Shown here piece after piece: positions 7,481 to 15,537 of a stretch of 64,000 nt of DNA. Source of the stretch: Saprospiraceae bacterium (GTDB lineage: Bacteria > Bacteroidota > Bacteroidia > Chitinophagales > Saprospiraceae); contig JAIYAP010000040.1 in assembly GCA_027488935.1 (NCBI GenBank), positions 124,001-188,000 of the forward strand, in the 5' to 3' direction. The notes beneath the pieces were generated by a model, which saw only the letters and a program-made list of their open reading frames with translations, searched no databases and was not told the DNA's origin. The translations under genes and the position numbers were made by a program. Position 1 is the stretch's first letter; every line of letters starts with the position of its first letter.

Positions 7481-8863
7481 CTAAAACGGGTCACTCAAGG
7501 CACTGGTGCGGATCAGTTTTTTGTTGACAAACTCCTCCACCCCAAGTTCCGACAATTCCCGGCCGTAGCCCGATTGTTTGGTTCCGCCAAAAGGCAGATC
7601 AGCGGCGGTCCAGGTAGGATGATTGATAAAAACCATACCCGTATCGATCTGATCCGCCACCCGCTTTCCCCGCTCAATGTCTTGGGTAAATACCGAACCT
7701 CCCAGCCCATACGGCGAATCATTGGCCAGATCAATAGCCGCTTGTTCGTCTTTTACCCGGTAAAAAGAAGCCACCGGACCAAATAACTCTTCGTAATAAG
7801 CGGCCATTTCAGGCTTTAAATCGGTCAAAATGGTAGGTTCCATAAAGGCCCCCGGCCGATCAATGCGTTTACCACCCAATAAAACAGTTGCACCTGCCTC
7901 GACGGAGCGTTTTACCTGATCGGCTATTTGCACAGCCGCGGCTTCACTGCTCATCGGGCCAAGTTCAGTCTTGGGATCCATCGGGTCGCCAATGATGAGT
8001 TTGGACAATTTATCCTTGAATTTTTGGAGAAATTCATCGGCAATGGCTTCTACGGCGATAAAGCGCTTGGCAGCCACACAGCATTCACCGTTGTTGTTGA
8101 TGCGCCCTACTACCGCCCATTCAACCGTTTTGTCTATGTCAGCATCCTCCAAAATGATAAAAGCATCGCTTCCGCCCAATTCGAGTACCGATTTTTTCAA
8201 ATGTTTGCCCGCTTCGGTGGCCAAACTTGCGCCCGCCGCCTCGCTGCCGGTGAGCGATACACCTTTAATAAGCGTATTGCCTACCAATTCGGAAGCGTGG
8301 CTGCCCGAAATCAACAGATTGGTGTACACCCCTTTAGGCGCTCCGGCATCATCGAATAAATCCTGGATGGCCAACGCGCACTGGGGTACCATGGAGGCAT
8401 GTTTGAGCAAAATGGTATTGCCCACCATCAAATTAGGAGCGGCAAAACGCGCCACCTGATAAAATGGGAAGTTCCAGGGCTCTACCCCAAACAGCACACC
8501 TATAGAACTATACCGAATAAATGCCTGTCCAAACTGTGGAAACAAAGGCTTATCCGCCAAAAATTTGGCACCATGGGTAGCATAGTATTCAAAAATATCG
8601 GCACTCAAATCAATTTCGCCTTCTGCCTGCCCAATGAGTTTGCCCATTTCAAGGGTAATTAATTGAGCTAGATAGGTTTTGCGCGCACGCATGAGATGGG
8701 TAACTTCCATCAACAAATTGGAACGATCCTGATAGCTGGTTTTGCGCCAGTCGGTATAGGCACGTGCCGCTTGTTCAACCGCCGCATCTACCGCCTTGGG
8801 GCTCATTGCTTCAAAAGATTTGACCACCTGATTGGTCGTGGGATTGATGGTTTGAATGGCCAT
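7481..8863 (-). CDS. NAD(P)-dependent succinate-semialdehyde dehydrogenase family enzyme
   Basis: 460 residues, aldehyde dehydrogenase superfamily, short SSADH type that starts directly with MAIQTINPTTNQVV. Visible motifs: GVEPWNFPFYQ (cofactor site), the catalytic Glu in LELGGSDAFIILEDADID (about 230-248), catalytic Cys in NNGECCVAAKR (about 262), and EELFGPVASFYRV plus LPFGGTKQSGYGRE near the end. It oxidises an aldehyde to an acid; succinate semialdehyde is the family default, but the true substrate is not shown. Last gene of the 13311-7481 operon, 20 bp after the YflT-like gene, which suggests a role in carbonyl or stress detoxification. Confidence 0.92.
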   Translation of the reverse strand: MAIQTINPTTNQVVKSFEAMSPKAVDAAVEQAARAYTDWRKTSYQDRSNLLMEVTHLMRARKTYLAQLITLEMGKLIGQAEGEIDLSADIFEYYATHGAKFLADKPLFPQFGQAFIRYSSIGVLFGVEPWNFPFYQVARFAAPNLMVGNTILLKHASMVPQCALAIQDLFDDAGAPKGVYTNLLISGSHASELVGNTLIKGVSLTGSEAAGASLATEAGKHLKKSVLELGGSDAFIILEDADIDKTVEWAVVGRINNNGECCVAAKRFIAVEAIADEFLQKFKDKLSKLIIGDPMDPKTELGPMSSEAAAVQIADQVKRSVEAGATVLLGGKRIDRPGAFMEPTILTDLKPEMAAYYEELFGPVASFYRVKDEQAAIDLANDSPYGLGGSVFTQDIERGKRVADQIDTGMVFINHPTWTAADLPFGGTKQSGYGRELSELGVEEFVNKKLIRTSALSDPF

Positions 8864-8883
8864 GGTTTATTTTTTAAAATGTA

Positions 8884-9381
8884 TTAAAGGCTATGTTCTA
8901 AAATACCCAGTGTCTCTTTCGCTTTTTCTACATCGGCTACCGTACCGTGGGCCAGCAACATGAATTTTCCGGCTTTTACTTCGGTTTCGTATTCAACGAT
9001 GCTGTCTTTTGGGATACCAATACTCACCAAAGCGGCACCAATGGCACTCAATCCGCCAAAGCCAACAGCGCCTTCCAATGCGCCTACTAAAGCGGATACA
9101 AACGGTCCCGCAATCATGATCGGACCTACACCCGGAATGATAAAAAAGGCTGATCCGAGTAACAAGCCCCATAACCCGCCCCAAAAAGCACCAATGCCAC
9201 CCCATTGCTTCATGCGATCGCCGATGTTGTAATAACCCACTACGTTTTCGTCGGAGTGATAGTCCTTGCCGACAATCGACAGTTTGGTCATATCAAAACC
9301 GCTTTTTTCCATTTTTTTTACCGCATCTTCGGCTTTTTCGTGGTTGTCGTAAATGGCAACCATTGCTTTATCGTTGTTCAT
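8884..9381 (-). CDS. YflT-like general stress protein with glycine-rich membrane segment
   Basis: 165 residues. The N-terminus (MVAIYDNHEKAEDAVKKMEKSGFDMTKLSIVGKDY) matches the YflT/17M general-stress fold, a small ferredoxin-like domain. A hydrophobic Gly/Ala-rich stretch follows (about 60-120: GGIGAFWGGLWGLLLGSAFFIIPGVGP and similar), probably two membrane-inserting hairpins. The C-terminus returns to the soluble fold (YETEVKAGKFMLLAHGTVADVEKAKETL). Function unknown; related proteins are stress induced. It lies between the GH100-like and dehydrogenase genes in one operon. Confidence 0.85.
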   Translation of the reverse strand: MNNDKAMVAIYDNHEKAEDAVKKMEKSGFDMTKLSIVGKDYHSDENVVGYYNIGDRMKQWGGIGAFWGGLWGLLLGSAFFIIPGVGPIMIAGPFVSALVGALEGAVGFGGLSAIGAALVSIGIPKDSIVEYETEVKAGKFMLLAHGTVADVEKAKETLGILEHSL

Positions 9382-9444
9382 GGTGTTGGAATTTGAAAAG
9401 GTGAATGGTATGAATCTGAACAGTTTAAAATGCGAAAAAACAGG

Positions 9445-10638
9445 TCACAGGGTACTGGCTTTCAAAGTGTTACTCCGCATTTCATCAAAAAACGGAGTCG
9501 ATTTCGTTTCTACACACTTCGCCGCATACAAATACATCGACGCGCTCCAGGTTTGCCAGTCTTGCCCGCGGGGCTTGCCATCCTGCGCTTTGATCCATTC
9601 ATTAAATCCGAATTCCAGGCTGGAAGTATTCGATAATTTTACACATTGGGTAAGCACCAGCAACTTTTCTTCAGCGAGCGCAAAGCGTTTTGCCGCGACC
9701 AAAGCCGCTACATAAAACCCGCAGATAAATGGCCAAATTCCGCCATTGTGATACTCTCCGGGCATATTATATTCGGTGTACCGTACATGCCAATCGTGGT
9801 CTTCGGGATGGATATACGGGAAAAAGTTTGGGGGTAACTCAAGCACCAATTCGCCGGATGCCTGCATTTGGGCGCACTCTGCTTCGATCCAGCTTACCAT
9901 TTCATCGGCGCGGGTTGGGGAGGCGATCCCGGAAAGCATGGCCAAGCTATTGCCCAATAAATCGAAGCGCTCACTGCTGAATATTTTATACGACCAAAAC
10001 GCGAAATAAGGCTTGTGTTTTACCACCAGCCCTTCATGCGCATGGTGGTGAATTACGCCGCTGGTTATGGTAAATCGACTCATGTTTTGCCGCACCTGAT
10101 CGGCACGGGCGTGCTGATGCAACAAACGCAGGTAGGAATACACAACGGTGTTTACAAAAAGCCCATATCCAAGCACCCATTGTTCGTCGCGCCAGTCGCT
10201 CGTAGGTTGTTGGGCGACCAGGTATCGGTCGGATGGACTTTGGTATTCCATCCAGGTGAGTGCTTTCTGTACGGCTTCCTGTAAAAAGTCCGCTTCGTTG
10301 TTCATTTTTCGGTAAACACCCACCGCAAACAAAAACAGTGGCGTCGTATCGCTCGATCCCCGATCTTCCGTGTCATGCACCAAAGACGGAATATGTCCAC
10401 GCTCTGTTTGATTTGAAGCCAGGGTTTCCAGCACTTTTCGCATGCTGGCCATTAGTTCCGGGTTATCACTAACCGCGATGCCTAAAATAGAAATCATCAA
10501 ATCGCGGGTGTAGGGCTCTGGATATCCCCAACCTGCCGTGCGGGGCAACCCATGGTAAGGCCCGTGTGCATTGTGCAACAATACTTCGAGGGCTGCTTTT
10601 TTGGCTGCTTCAACGGTCGCCTTGTTTTCGGTGGTCAT
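9445..10638 (-). CDS. GH100-like six-hairpin glycosidase (neutral invertase-like)
   Basis: 397 residues, an (alpha/alpha)6 glycosidase. Several blocks resemble GH100 alkaline/neutral invertases: YTRDLMISILGIAVSDNPELM near residue 45, SDTTPLFLFAVGVY near 96, SDWRDEQWVLGYGLFVN near 147, and YHNGGIWPFICGFYVAAL near 305. Acidic residues in RD and SDWRDE are candidates for catalysis. GH100 enzymes hydrolyse sucrose; amylo-1,6-glucosidase-type folds look similar, so substrate is uncertain. No signal peptide, so it acts in the cytoplasm. It lies 10 bp from the GT4 gene, which suggests that both act on one intracellular glycoside. Confidence 0.78.
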   Translation of the reverse strand: MTTENKATVEAAKKAALEVLLHNAHGPYHGLPRTAGWGYPEPYTRDLMISILGIAVSDNPELMASMRKVLETLASNQTERGHIPSLVHDTEDRGSSDTTPLFLFAVGVYRKMNNEADFLQEAVQKALTWMEYQSPSDRYLVAQQPTSDWRDEQWVLGYGLFVNTVVYSYLRLLHQHARADQVRQNMSRFTITSGVIHHHAHEGLVVKHKPYFAFWSYKIFSSERFDLLGNSLAMLSGIASPTRADEMVSWIEAECAQMQASGELVLELPPNFFPYIHPEDHDWHVRYTEYNMPGEYHNGGIWPFICGFYVAALVAAKRFALAEEKLLVLTQCVKLSNTSSLEFGFNEWIKAQDGKPRGQDWQTWSASMYLYAAKCVETKSTPFFDEMRSNTLKASTL

Positions 10639-10647
10639 GGTTAGGAT

Positions 10648-11790
10648 TTAATATATACCCAAATGATCGTTAATTATTTGTACAAATTTTTTGGCCACCA
10701 CCCGGTAGTCAAAATTTTGCACCACGCGTATGCGGCCAGCTTTGCCCAATTTTTCGCGCAAAGGCGCATCTTCCATGAGTTGAAGCAGGTATTTGGCAAT
10801 GTCTTGTACGTTGGCGCGATAATCGACCGTACGGGGCTCGCTAAACTGAATATTCTGGTTTTCGGCATAACCCGATTCCTGGCCGAGGGTTACTTCATTC
10901 ACCACAATCCGTTGGGCTACATCGGCCAATAAAGCGGTTTCGCCTTGTACCAGGGTATCGAGCATGCCCATCGCATTAATTCCGATCACTGGTTTCTCGC
11001 AAGCGCCTGCTTCCACTTGAGGCATCCCGAAACCTTCCAAACGCGAAGGCGCTGCATAAATATCGCAGGCGCCAATAAGGTAGGGCATGAAATTGCGGGA
11101 AATGGTGTTGGTGGCGTAGGTGACGTTTTTTTCAATCCCTAACTGCTCGGCCATTTCCAAATCGGCCAGATTTTGCAGTTTGGTGCGGGGCTGTGGCCAT
11201 ACTTTGCACACATATTTCCAATCGGGTGCTTTGGCATCAATGATGGCAAGTGCCTGCATCACTTCTTGCGCGCCTTTCGAAGCGGCATCGCCCCCCACGG
11301 TAAGGATCATGAGCTGATCGGCGGATATACCCAGCGATGCACGCACCGCCATGATTTTAGGATCGTCTTTTTTAAACGGAATAAACCGATCGGTATCAAC
11401 ACCCACCGGCAAAACGACAATTTTATCGCCATTAATGCCATCGCGGACATACATTTCTTTCACCCAATTGGAGGTAACCAAAATGAGCGGGAGCGCATTG
11501 AGCACTTCCTGGTAATTGGCAATGTAACCATCGGCCACCAGCCAGGGAACGGGTTGTACCCCATAGCGTTGTGGGTGCAACACCAATTGCGGGGTGTGGC
11601 CCCAATAGCCGATACCCACCACTACATCGGGCTCAAACCACCGATAATACCACTCTTTCTCTTGCGCAGACTCAAAGTGTACGGCGTGGGCATCTACGCC
11701 CATTTCAAGTAATCCTTTGTATAACAGGTCGCCTTGTGTCGCAAGACCGCCTGGCGAAGGCGGATAATCATAGAGTACCAATACTTTCAT
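10648..11790 (-). CDS. Family 4 glycosyltransferase
   Basis: 380 residues, GT-B fold. N-terminal half begins VLVLYDYPPSPGGLATQGDLLYKGLLEMG; the C-terminal donor site shows LTVGGDAASKGAQEVMQAL, then CDIYAAPSRLEGFGMPQVEAGACEKPVIG, which holds the E-x7-E motif of GT4 enzymes. It probably moves a nucleotide-activated sugar to a soluble or lipid acceptor; donor and acceptor cannot be told. It is not close to BshA of bacillithiol synthesis, whose N-terminal pattern is different. In operon with PIG-L upstream and the GH100-like enzyme downstream. Confidence 0.9.
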   Translation of the reverse strand: MKVLVLYDYPPSPGGLATQGDLLYKGLLEMGVDAHAVHFESAQEKEWYYRWFEPDVVVGIGYWGHTPQLVLHPQRYGVQPVPWLVADGYIANYQEVLNALPLILVTSNWVKEMYVRDGINGDKIVVLPVGVDTDRFIPFKKDDPKIMAVRASLGISADQLMILTVGGDAASKGAQEVMQALAIIDAKAPDWKYVCKVWPQPRTKLQNLADLEMAEQLGIEKNVTYATNTISRNFMPYLIGACDIYAAPSRLEGFGMPQVEAGACEKPVIGINAMGMLDTLVQGETALLADVAQRIVVNEVTLGQESGYAENQNIQFSEPRTVDYRANVQDIAKYLLQLMEDAPLREKLGKAGRIRVVQNFDYRVVAKKFVQIINDHLGIY

Positions 11791-11844
11791 GAATCAATGA
11801 AAATTGAAGATCAAAAACAATAAAATATATTGAAAAAAAAATTA

Positions 11845-12495
11845 TTACGCATTAATAATTCCACCTTGGTCCAGCCATTTTTTGGCTTTATCGGGGTGAT
11901 CGAATTGCCAGAAAGCCTCTTCCAGCGGGGTTGTTTGTGCTTCCCAGCTTTCTGTTTCAAATCCGTATACCTGGGTAATCAGGTGGTATTTTTGACGCCA
12001 TATCGCTTCTGGCAGGGTTGAAATAAAATCCGCCTGGGGTACTGCGATCGGGAAATAGGCCTTATTTCCATCTTCGTAAGCAAACGTCCAGAGGGCATCC
12101 GTTTTTAATTTTTGCGCGCACCAAAGTTCAATAACCGCCTTGCTCACTTCTTCATGGCGCCGATGTTTGGTGTATTCGCCGCTTGGGTTGTGGGTAATGA
12201 TCAAATCAAAATGTGTACGCGGCAGCAATTCCAGGATGGTTATTTGTACCAGTTGATTATCTAAGGGAATTTGTTCCGGGCCGTCATCCAGGTCGCGCAT
12301 GTTTCCATTTGCATTTAAAACCTTCAGGGCATTTCTGAAACGACTTGCACGATCCAAATCCGTGGCGCGGCAAAGGCTAATGATAAAACAGTGCCATTCC
12401 GGGTGTTGGAGTAGCATCCCGCCCGCCCATAAAGTTTCATCGTCAGGATGAGCGACAATTAGGGCTACTTTTTTATGGAGCGGGCTGGATAGCAT
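11845..12495 (-). CDS. PIG-L family deacetylase
   Basis: 216 residues from the ATG at 12493-12495; a TTG at 12544-12546 would extend it by 17 residues that look unstructured. The zinc-binding motif AHPDDE (about residues 15-20) and a second metal/His region THNPSGEYTKHRRHEEV (about 115-131) are typical of the LmbE/PIG-L family, which removes acetyl groups from GlcNAc-type substrates. With GT4 and a GH100-like enzyme this hints at making or trimming an amino-sugar glycoside, but the substrate is inference. Confidence 0.88.
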   Translation of the reverse strand: MLSSPLHKKVALIVAHPDDETLWAGGMLLQHPEWHCFIISLCRATDLDRASRFRNALKVLNANGNMRDLDDGPEQIPLDNQLVQITILELLPRTHFDLIITHNPSGEYTKHRRHEEVSKAVIELWCAQKLKTDALWTFAYEDGNKAYFPIAVPQADFISTLPEAIWRQKYHLITQVYGFETESWEAQTTPLEEAFWQFDHPDKAKKWLDQGGIINA

Positions 12496-12553
12496 AATCG
12501 GTTGGATGGGTTTTATGGTTTTTGGAAAGTTTATTGAATTAGGCAAGGATTAC

Positions 12554-12832
12554 CTATTGTTTTCCATCGAGCATTTCGTGTTCTGCTTTTTCCACTTTGT
12601 GTTTCCACTGGTCTGCCATTTTCATAGCATTTGCCCTGGTTCTATTGAACTGTTCGGTGACGCCTTCCATGTAATCATTGAATTTGTCTTCCAATTCCTC
12701 CACATAATCGTTTCCTTTATTGATCATGCGACGGCGGGTGGTTTTGCCTTTTTCTGGAGCGAACAAGATGCCTAAAGTGGCGCCGGTGGCTAAACCGGCC
12801 AACAAGCCTAGTAATACTTTACCTGAATCCAT
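12554..12832 (-). CDS. YtxH-domain protein
   Basis: 92 residues. The N-terminus MDSGKVLLGLLAGLATGATLGILFAPEKGKTTRR is the YtxH signature: one glycine-rich membrane segment followed by FAPxxGxxTRR. The rest is an amphipathic, charged helix. Membrane anchored with a cytoplasmic tail; many relatives belong to general-stress regulons. It starts 33 bp after the sigma-like gene and ends about 60 bp before the PIG-L ATG. Confidence 0.9.
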   Translation of the reverse strand: MDSGKVLLGLLAGLATGATLGILFAPEKGKTTRRRMINKGNDYVEELEDKFNDYMEGVTEQFNRTRANAMKMADQWKHKVEKAEHEMLDGKQ

Positions 12833-12864
12833 GATTTATTTGTTTATTTGAATTTGCTTGATTG

Positions 12865-13311
12865 TTATGATTTCCTGAGTTCATTCATTTCTGAATGCAA
12901 TTTAATTTGAATTTCATCCTTTGAAATTTCCAGTATCTCTGAAACCTCCTGGATCGAATTGGGCTTAAATGCCAGCAGATGCATCATAGGAATTATTTTT
13001 TTAGACGGCACCTTTGCTTCTATTCCTTTTTTATTGACATAAATGATCTTCATAGCAGTCGTGTAGGTGTGGAATAGCAGACTTAAGGGCAGGCTGGATT
13101 TAACGCGCAGTAAATCCGGATTTAATTTCAGTTGCCCAAAAAGTGAAATGAGCAGTTCTTCGGCCATTTTTTCATCGTCTGTAGCCCAAAACATTGCTAC
13201 GAACATGATTAAGCCGTATTTGTCATACAGATCAGCCCAACCTTGAAGGTTATTTTCTTCAATTTTGTACATTATTTCTGCATCAGAGGTTGTTGTCTGA
13301 AGCATTACCAT
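12865..13311 (-). CDS. Degenerate ECF-like sigma-70 family protein
   Basis: 148 residues. Residues about 15-60 (GWADLYDKYGLIMFVAMFWATDDEKMAEELLISLFGQL) follow the pattern of sigma region 2 (LYDKYG, then a helix with D-EKMAEELL in place of DAEDLLQETF). Residues about 105-147 (MMHLLAFKPNSIQEVSEILEISKDEIQIKLHSEMNELRKS) follow region 4, including the helix-turn-helix and the R-LH-x-x-LR-type recognition helix, here KLHSEMNELRK. Region 2 lacks several usual DNA-contact residues and the two parts are closely spaced, so it may be an active divergent sigma factor or a regulator derived from one. First gene of the long operon down to 7481. No promoter of the tandem-box type precedes it. Confidence 0.65.
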   Translation of the reverse strand: MVMLQTTTSDAEIMYKIEENNLQGWADLYDKYGLIMFVAMFWATDDEKMAEELLISLFGQLKLNPDLLRVKSSLPLSLLFHTYTTAMKIIYVNKKGIEAKVPSKKIIPMMHLLAFKPNSIQEVSEILEISKDEIQIKLHSEMNELRKS

Positions 13312-13395
13312 AAATTCGGTTTAGTTTAAAATGACGGGTTTTCTAATCGACTGCAAAAAACGAGCGCCCGTTGCCGCCCGCTTTTTAACAGCCGT

Positions 13396-13830
13396 TTAAA
13401 GTGCATATTCAATCGCTAATTCATTCTCTACATTCCAGATACCCAGTGCAGCCCAAGCAATTCGTTCGGCTTCATATTTTTGAAACCAGGAGCTAACGGT
13501 CCCATGTAAGGTTACCTGATTGTTGGCCACCCCTACCTTGATTGCTTTGTCATTAACCGACCAAGTTTCTACCAAGGCGCGCTCGATATCCTCTTTTTCA
13601 ATATGATCCAACTCGGTCGATTTGATGGTGATCAGGTTATGAATACCTATTACCCCGGCCACTTTGCTTACCGCGTTTTTGACGGCATCTTTTTGAAAAT
13701 TCAATTTTATTTCTCCTTCCAAATTTACCTTACGCTCCCCCACGTTTACCGAAGTTAATGTGTCGGGGATTTCCCAATTCCATTCAATGGCATCCTGAAC
13801 GGCGCTGCGCAAATCTTCATTCGTTTTCAT
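13396..13830 (-). CDS. Double BON-domain protein
   Basis: 144 residues from the ATG at 13828-13830 (MKTNEDLRSAVQDAIEWNWEIPD). Two BON domains, about 5-70 and 75-143, closely similar to domains two and three of the protein at 6694 (shared WNWE, VKVxLEGE, GTVSSxxQKxEAxRIAWxAxGxWxVxNE), so the two genes are paralogues. No signal peptide. It follows the YXWGXW lipoprotein by 95 bp; a GTTACGA at 13904 is a poor match to the island's regulatory box. Confidence 0.9.
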   Translation of the reverse strand: MKTNEDLRSAVQDAIEWNWEIPDTLTSVNVGERKVNLEGEIKLNFQKDAVKNAVSKVAGVIGIHNLITIKSTELDHIEKEDIERALVETWSVNDKAIKVGVANNQVTLHGTVSSWFQKYEAERIAWAALGIWNVENELAIEYAL

Positions 13831-13925
13831 GGCAATGTGTTTTAAATGGTGCGTCAAGCGTTTGTTTGAATGTCGTGGGGGATCGAATTTGGAAGTTTTT
13901 CTGGTTACGATTGGCAGAATTTAAA

Positions 13926-14216
13926 CTACCTCCAACCGCCTTTTTTCCAGGAATGCCCCCTTGGTGAAGCGTTCCAATGCCCGGCATGGTAACTGCGGTT
14001 GCGGCGAGGTGCCGTCCAATAACCATTTTTTTGCACATATACGCGCTGTCGACGATTGTACGACCAATCTCCATCGCGCCAAATATAGCCGGCCCTTGGA
14101 TTTGCGGGCCTTACCACCACTAAGGCGGTAGGTTCGGAGGCTACATATCCTGGTGAACAAGCATTAAAAAACAACATACTCATTACCAGCAGTGTGAATA
14201 ACAGAACATTTTTCAT
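13926..14216 (-). CDS. Small YXWGXW-type lipoprotein
   Basis: 96 residues. Lipoprotein signal MKNVLLFTLLVMSMLFFNAC with Cys20. The mature part has repeated aromatic/basic motifs GYIWRDGDWSYNRRQRVYVQKNGYW and YHAGHWNASPRGHSWKKGGW, resembling YXWGXW repeat proteins of the envelope. Very basic. Function unknown. It starts 20 bp after the small membrane-protein gene and is probably in the same transcript, under the tandem-box promoter at 14586-14650. Confidence 0.82.
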   Translation of the reverse strand: MKNVLLFTLLVMSMLFFNACSPGYVASEPTALVVVRPANPRAGYIWRDGDWSYNRRQRVYVQKNGYWTAPRRNRSYHAGHWNASPRGHSWKKGGWR

Positions 14217-14236
14217 GGATTTGATTTAAGCGTGGT

Positions 14237-14548
14237 TTACAGCAGGATGATAATCAGCAATACGATCAGCAATACAGCACCAGCCGACAAGTACACGCCG
14301 CCAGAGAGTTCCTTGTGGTTTTTGATCGTGCGCAATTCGGTGCGCAAGGCTTTCTTTTCGGTGCTGGAAAGGGCTTTTTTATCCAAATGCATAATTTGTG
14401 TCAGGCGCGCCATCACGATGGTGGCTGCGGTAGAATCGGCTGGTGCTGTTGGAAGATTTACCACCGCTACCGTGTTGGCTTTTACAGCAGTAGGAATAAA
14501 ATTCAGCAACATGAAAGCGGCAAGCAGGAATGCGGTTAAATGTTTCAA
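14237..14548 (-). CDS. Small secreted/membrane protein with C-terminal anchor
   Basis: 103 residues from a TTG at 14546-14548. This start is preferred over an in-frame ATG at 14621-14623 because the latter lies upstream of the predicted -7 element (14586-14591), while the TTG opens directly on a signal peptide (KHLTAFLLAAFMLLNFIPTAVKA). A helical linker (MARLTQIMHLDKKALSSTEKKALRTELRTIKNH) ends in a strong transmembrane segment GVYLSAGAVLLIVLLIIILL. Similar short proteins are frequent but uncharacterised in Bacteroidota. First gene of a unit with the YXWGXW lipoprotein. Confidence 0.75.
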   Translation of the reverse strand: MKHLTAFLLAAFMLLNFIPTAVKANTVAVVNLPTAPADSTAATIVMARLTQIMHLDKKALSSTEKKALRTELRTIKNHKELSGGVYLSAGAVLLIVLLIIILL

Positions 14549-14585
14549 TGGTATTGATTTTAAGTGTGAATCAAATTTTGTTGAA

Positions 14586-14650
14586 CAAAGGTGGGGGGCC
14601 GTCCGCTTCAAAGTATTACACATGAAATAGGATAAGTTACATCATTCACA
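14586..14650 (-). promoter_or_regulatory. Tandem-box stress promoter of small membrane protein
   Basis: Minus strand: distal element TGTGAATGATGTAAC (14636-14650), proximal GTGTAAT (14615-14621) 21 bp downstream, exactly 23 bp, then CCTTTG (14586-14591). Predicted leader about 35 nt to the TTG start. Confidence 0.75.
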
Positions 14651-14751
14651 CATGTAAAACAGGTACAGCGGAAAGGAGAAAAAAGCCCGTTTCAAGTTTG
14701 AAATGAAACGGGCTGCAGTTTGCTCAAAGATGGTTTCTCAGGGCATTTATA

Positions 14752-15432
14752 TTAAAACAGAATGGATAATCCGGCATATACTGCGTTGGTACGGAGGTGG
14801 GTCCGGTCTACCAAATAATACTGATCGGTAGAAAGGGTATTGCCGCGGTCGCTGATGTCAATAAGTCCAGATACCCCGCGATAGCCTATGCCTAAACGTA
14901 CGGTACGGGTTGGATTCAAGCCAAAATCAAGTCCTGCACCATACGCAAAGCCCAAATCGCCTTTTTTAATAGAAAGCACCCCGTTTTGACTGGCAGAAAT
15001 TTCGCCTCCCGATACTTCTAAATCAGTTCCGGCGCTGATGCCAATTTGTGGGCCAGCAACAATGTTCAGGTTCACTTTACGCGTTTTTCCGGTGTTCAAT
15101 GAAAGCAATAGGGGAATATTCACGTATTTCAATTTAATGTTCCGCTCTACATCTACTTCCGTGTATTTTTGGGACGCTGAACTATAAATCACCTCCCCTT
15201 GAATGCCAATATAATCGGTCAAATTGATGCCCAAAAATGCACTTGCACCATATCCTACTGTTGTTTGGCCATTAATAGTAGTGCCGGTATTGGATTTCAA
15301 GTTAAACTTCGAAAACGTAGGCATAAATCGAATGCCAAATTCGACATTTTGTGCGCTTGCATACTGGATGCTGCCCAAAAACAAGGCGATCGTGGCAAGT
15401 AGCACGATGGTATGATTGATTGTGTGTTTCAT
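14752..15432 (-). CDS. PorT-like outer-membrane beta-barrel protein
   Basis: 226 residues. Signal peptide about 1-27 (ends YASAQ). Strand pattern as in OMP_b-brl_2/PorT proteins: VEFGIRFMPTFSKFNLKS, GYGASAFLGINLTDYIGIQGEVIYSSASQ, LKYVNIPLLLSLNTG, LNIVAGPQIGISAGT, GDLGFAYGAGLDFGL, VRLGIGYRGVSGLID, ending TNAVYAGLSILF. Paralogous in type to the barrel at 1855. Controlled by one half of a back-to-back pair of tandem-box promoters; the other half drives the lmo0937-type peptide. Confidence 0.88.
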   Translation of the reverse strand: MKHTINHTIVLLATIALFLGSIQYASAQNVEFGIRFMPTFSKFNLKSNTGTTINGQTTVGYGASAFLGINLTDYIGIQGEVIYSSASQKYTEVDVERNIKLKYVNIPLLLSLNTGKTRKVNLNIVAGPQIGISAGTDLEVSGGEISASQNGVLSIKKGDLGFAYGAGLDFGLNPTRTVRLGIGYRGVSGLIDISDRGNTLSTDQYYLVDRTHLRTNAVYAGLSILF

Positions 15433-15459
15433 GTTTGATATTTAGTGTGAATTAAGATA

Positions 15460-15524
15460 CAAAGGTCAGGGCCTTTTAAAATGAATCTGTTACATAATTA
15501 AATTAAATAATTACATTATTCACA
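15460..15524 (-). promoter_or_regulatory. Tandem-box stress promoter of the barrel gene
   Basis: Minus strand: distal element TGTGAATAATGTAAT (15510-15524), proximal ATGTAAC (15489-15495), exactly 23 bp, then CCTTTG (15460-15465). It is divergent from the promoter at 15538-15602 with 13 bp between the distal elements. Confidence 0.8.
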
Positions 15525-15537
15525 TGTCGGCAACACC

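Noticed and set aside
10648-12495. GT4 + PIG-L as bacillithiol genes bshA/bshB
   Set aside because: The GT4 N-terminus and core do not fit BshA, and no bshC is present; the pair fits a general glycoside role better.
13904-13910. GTTACGA upstream of the second BON gene as a regulon site
   Set aside because: Distal element, proximal box and -7 element are all poor matches at the required spacing.
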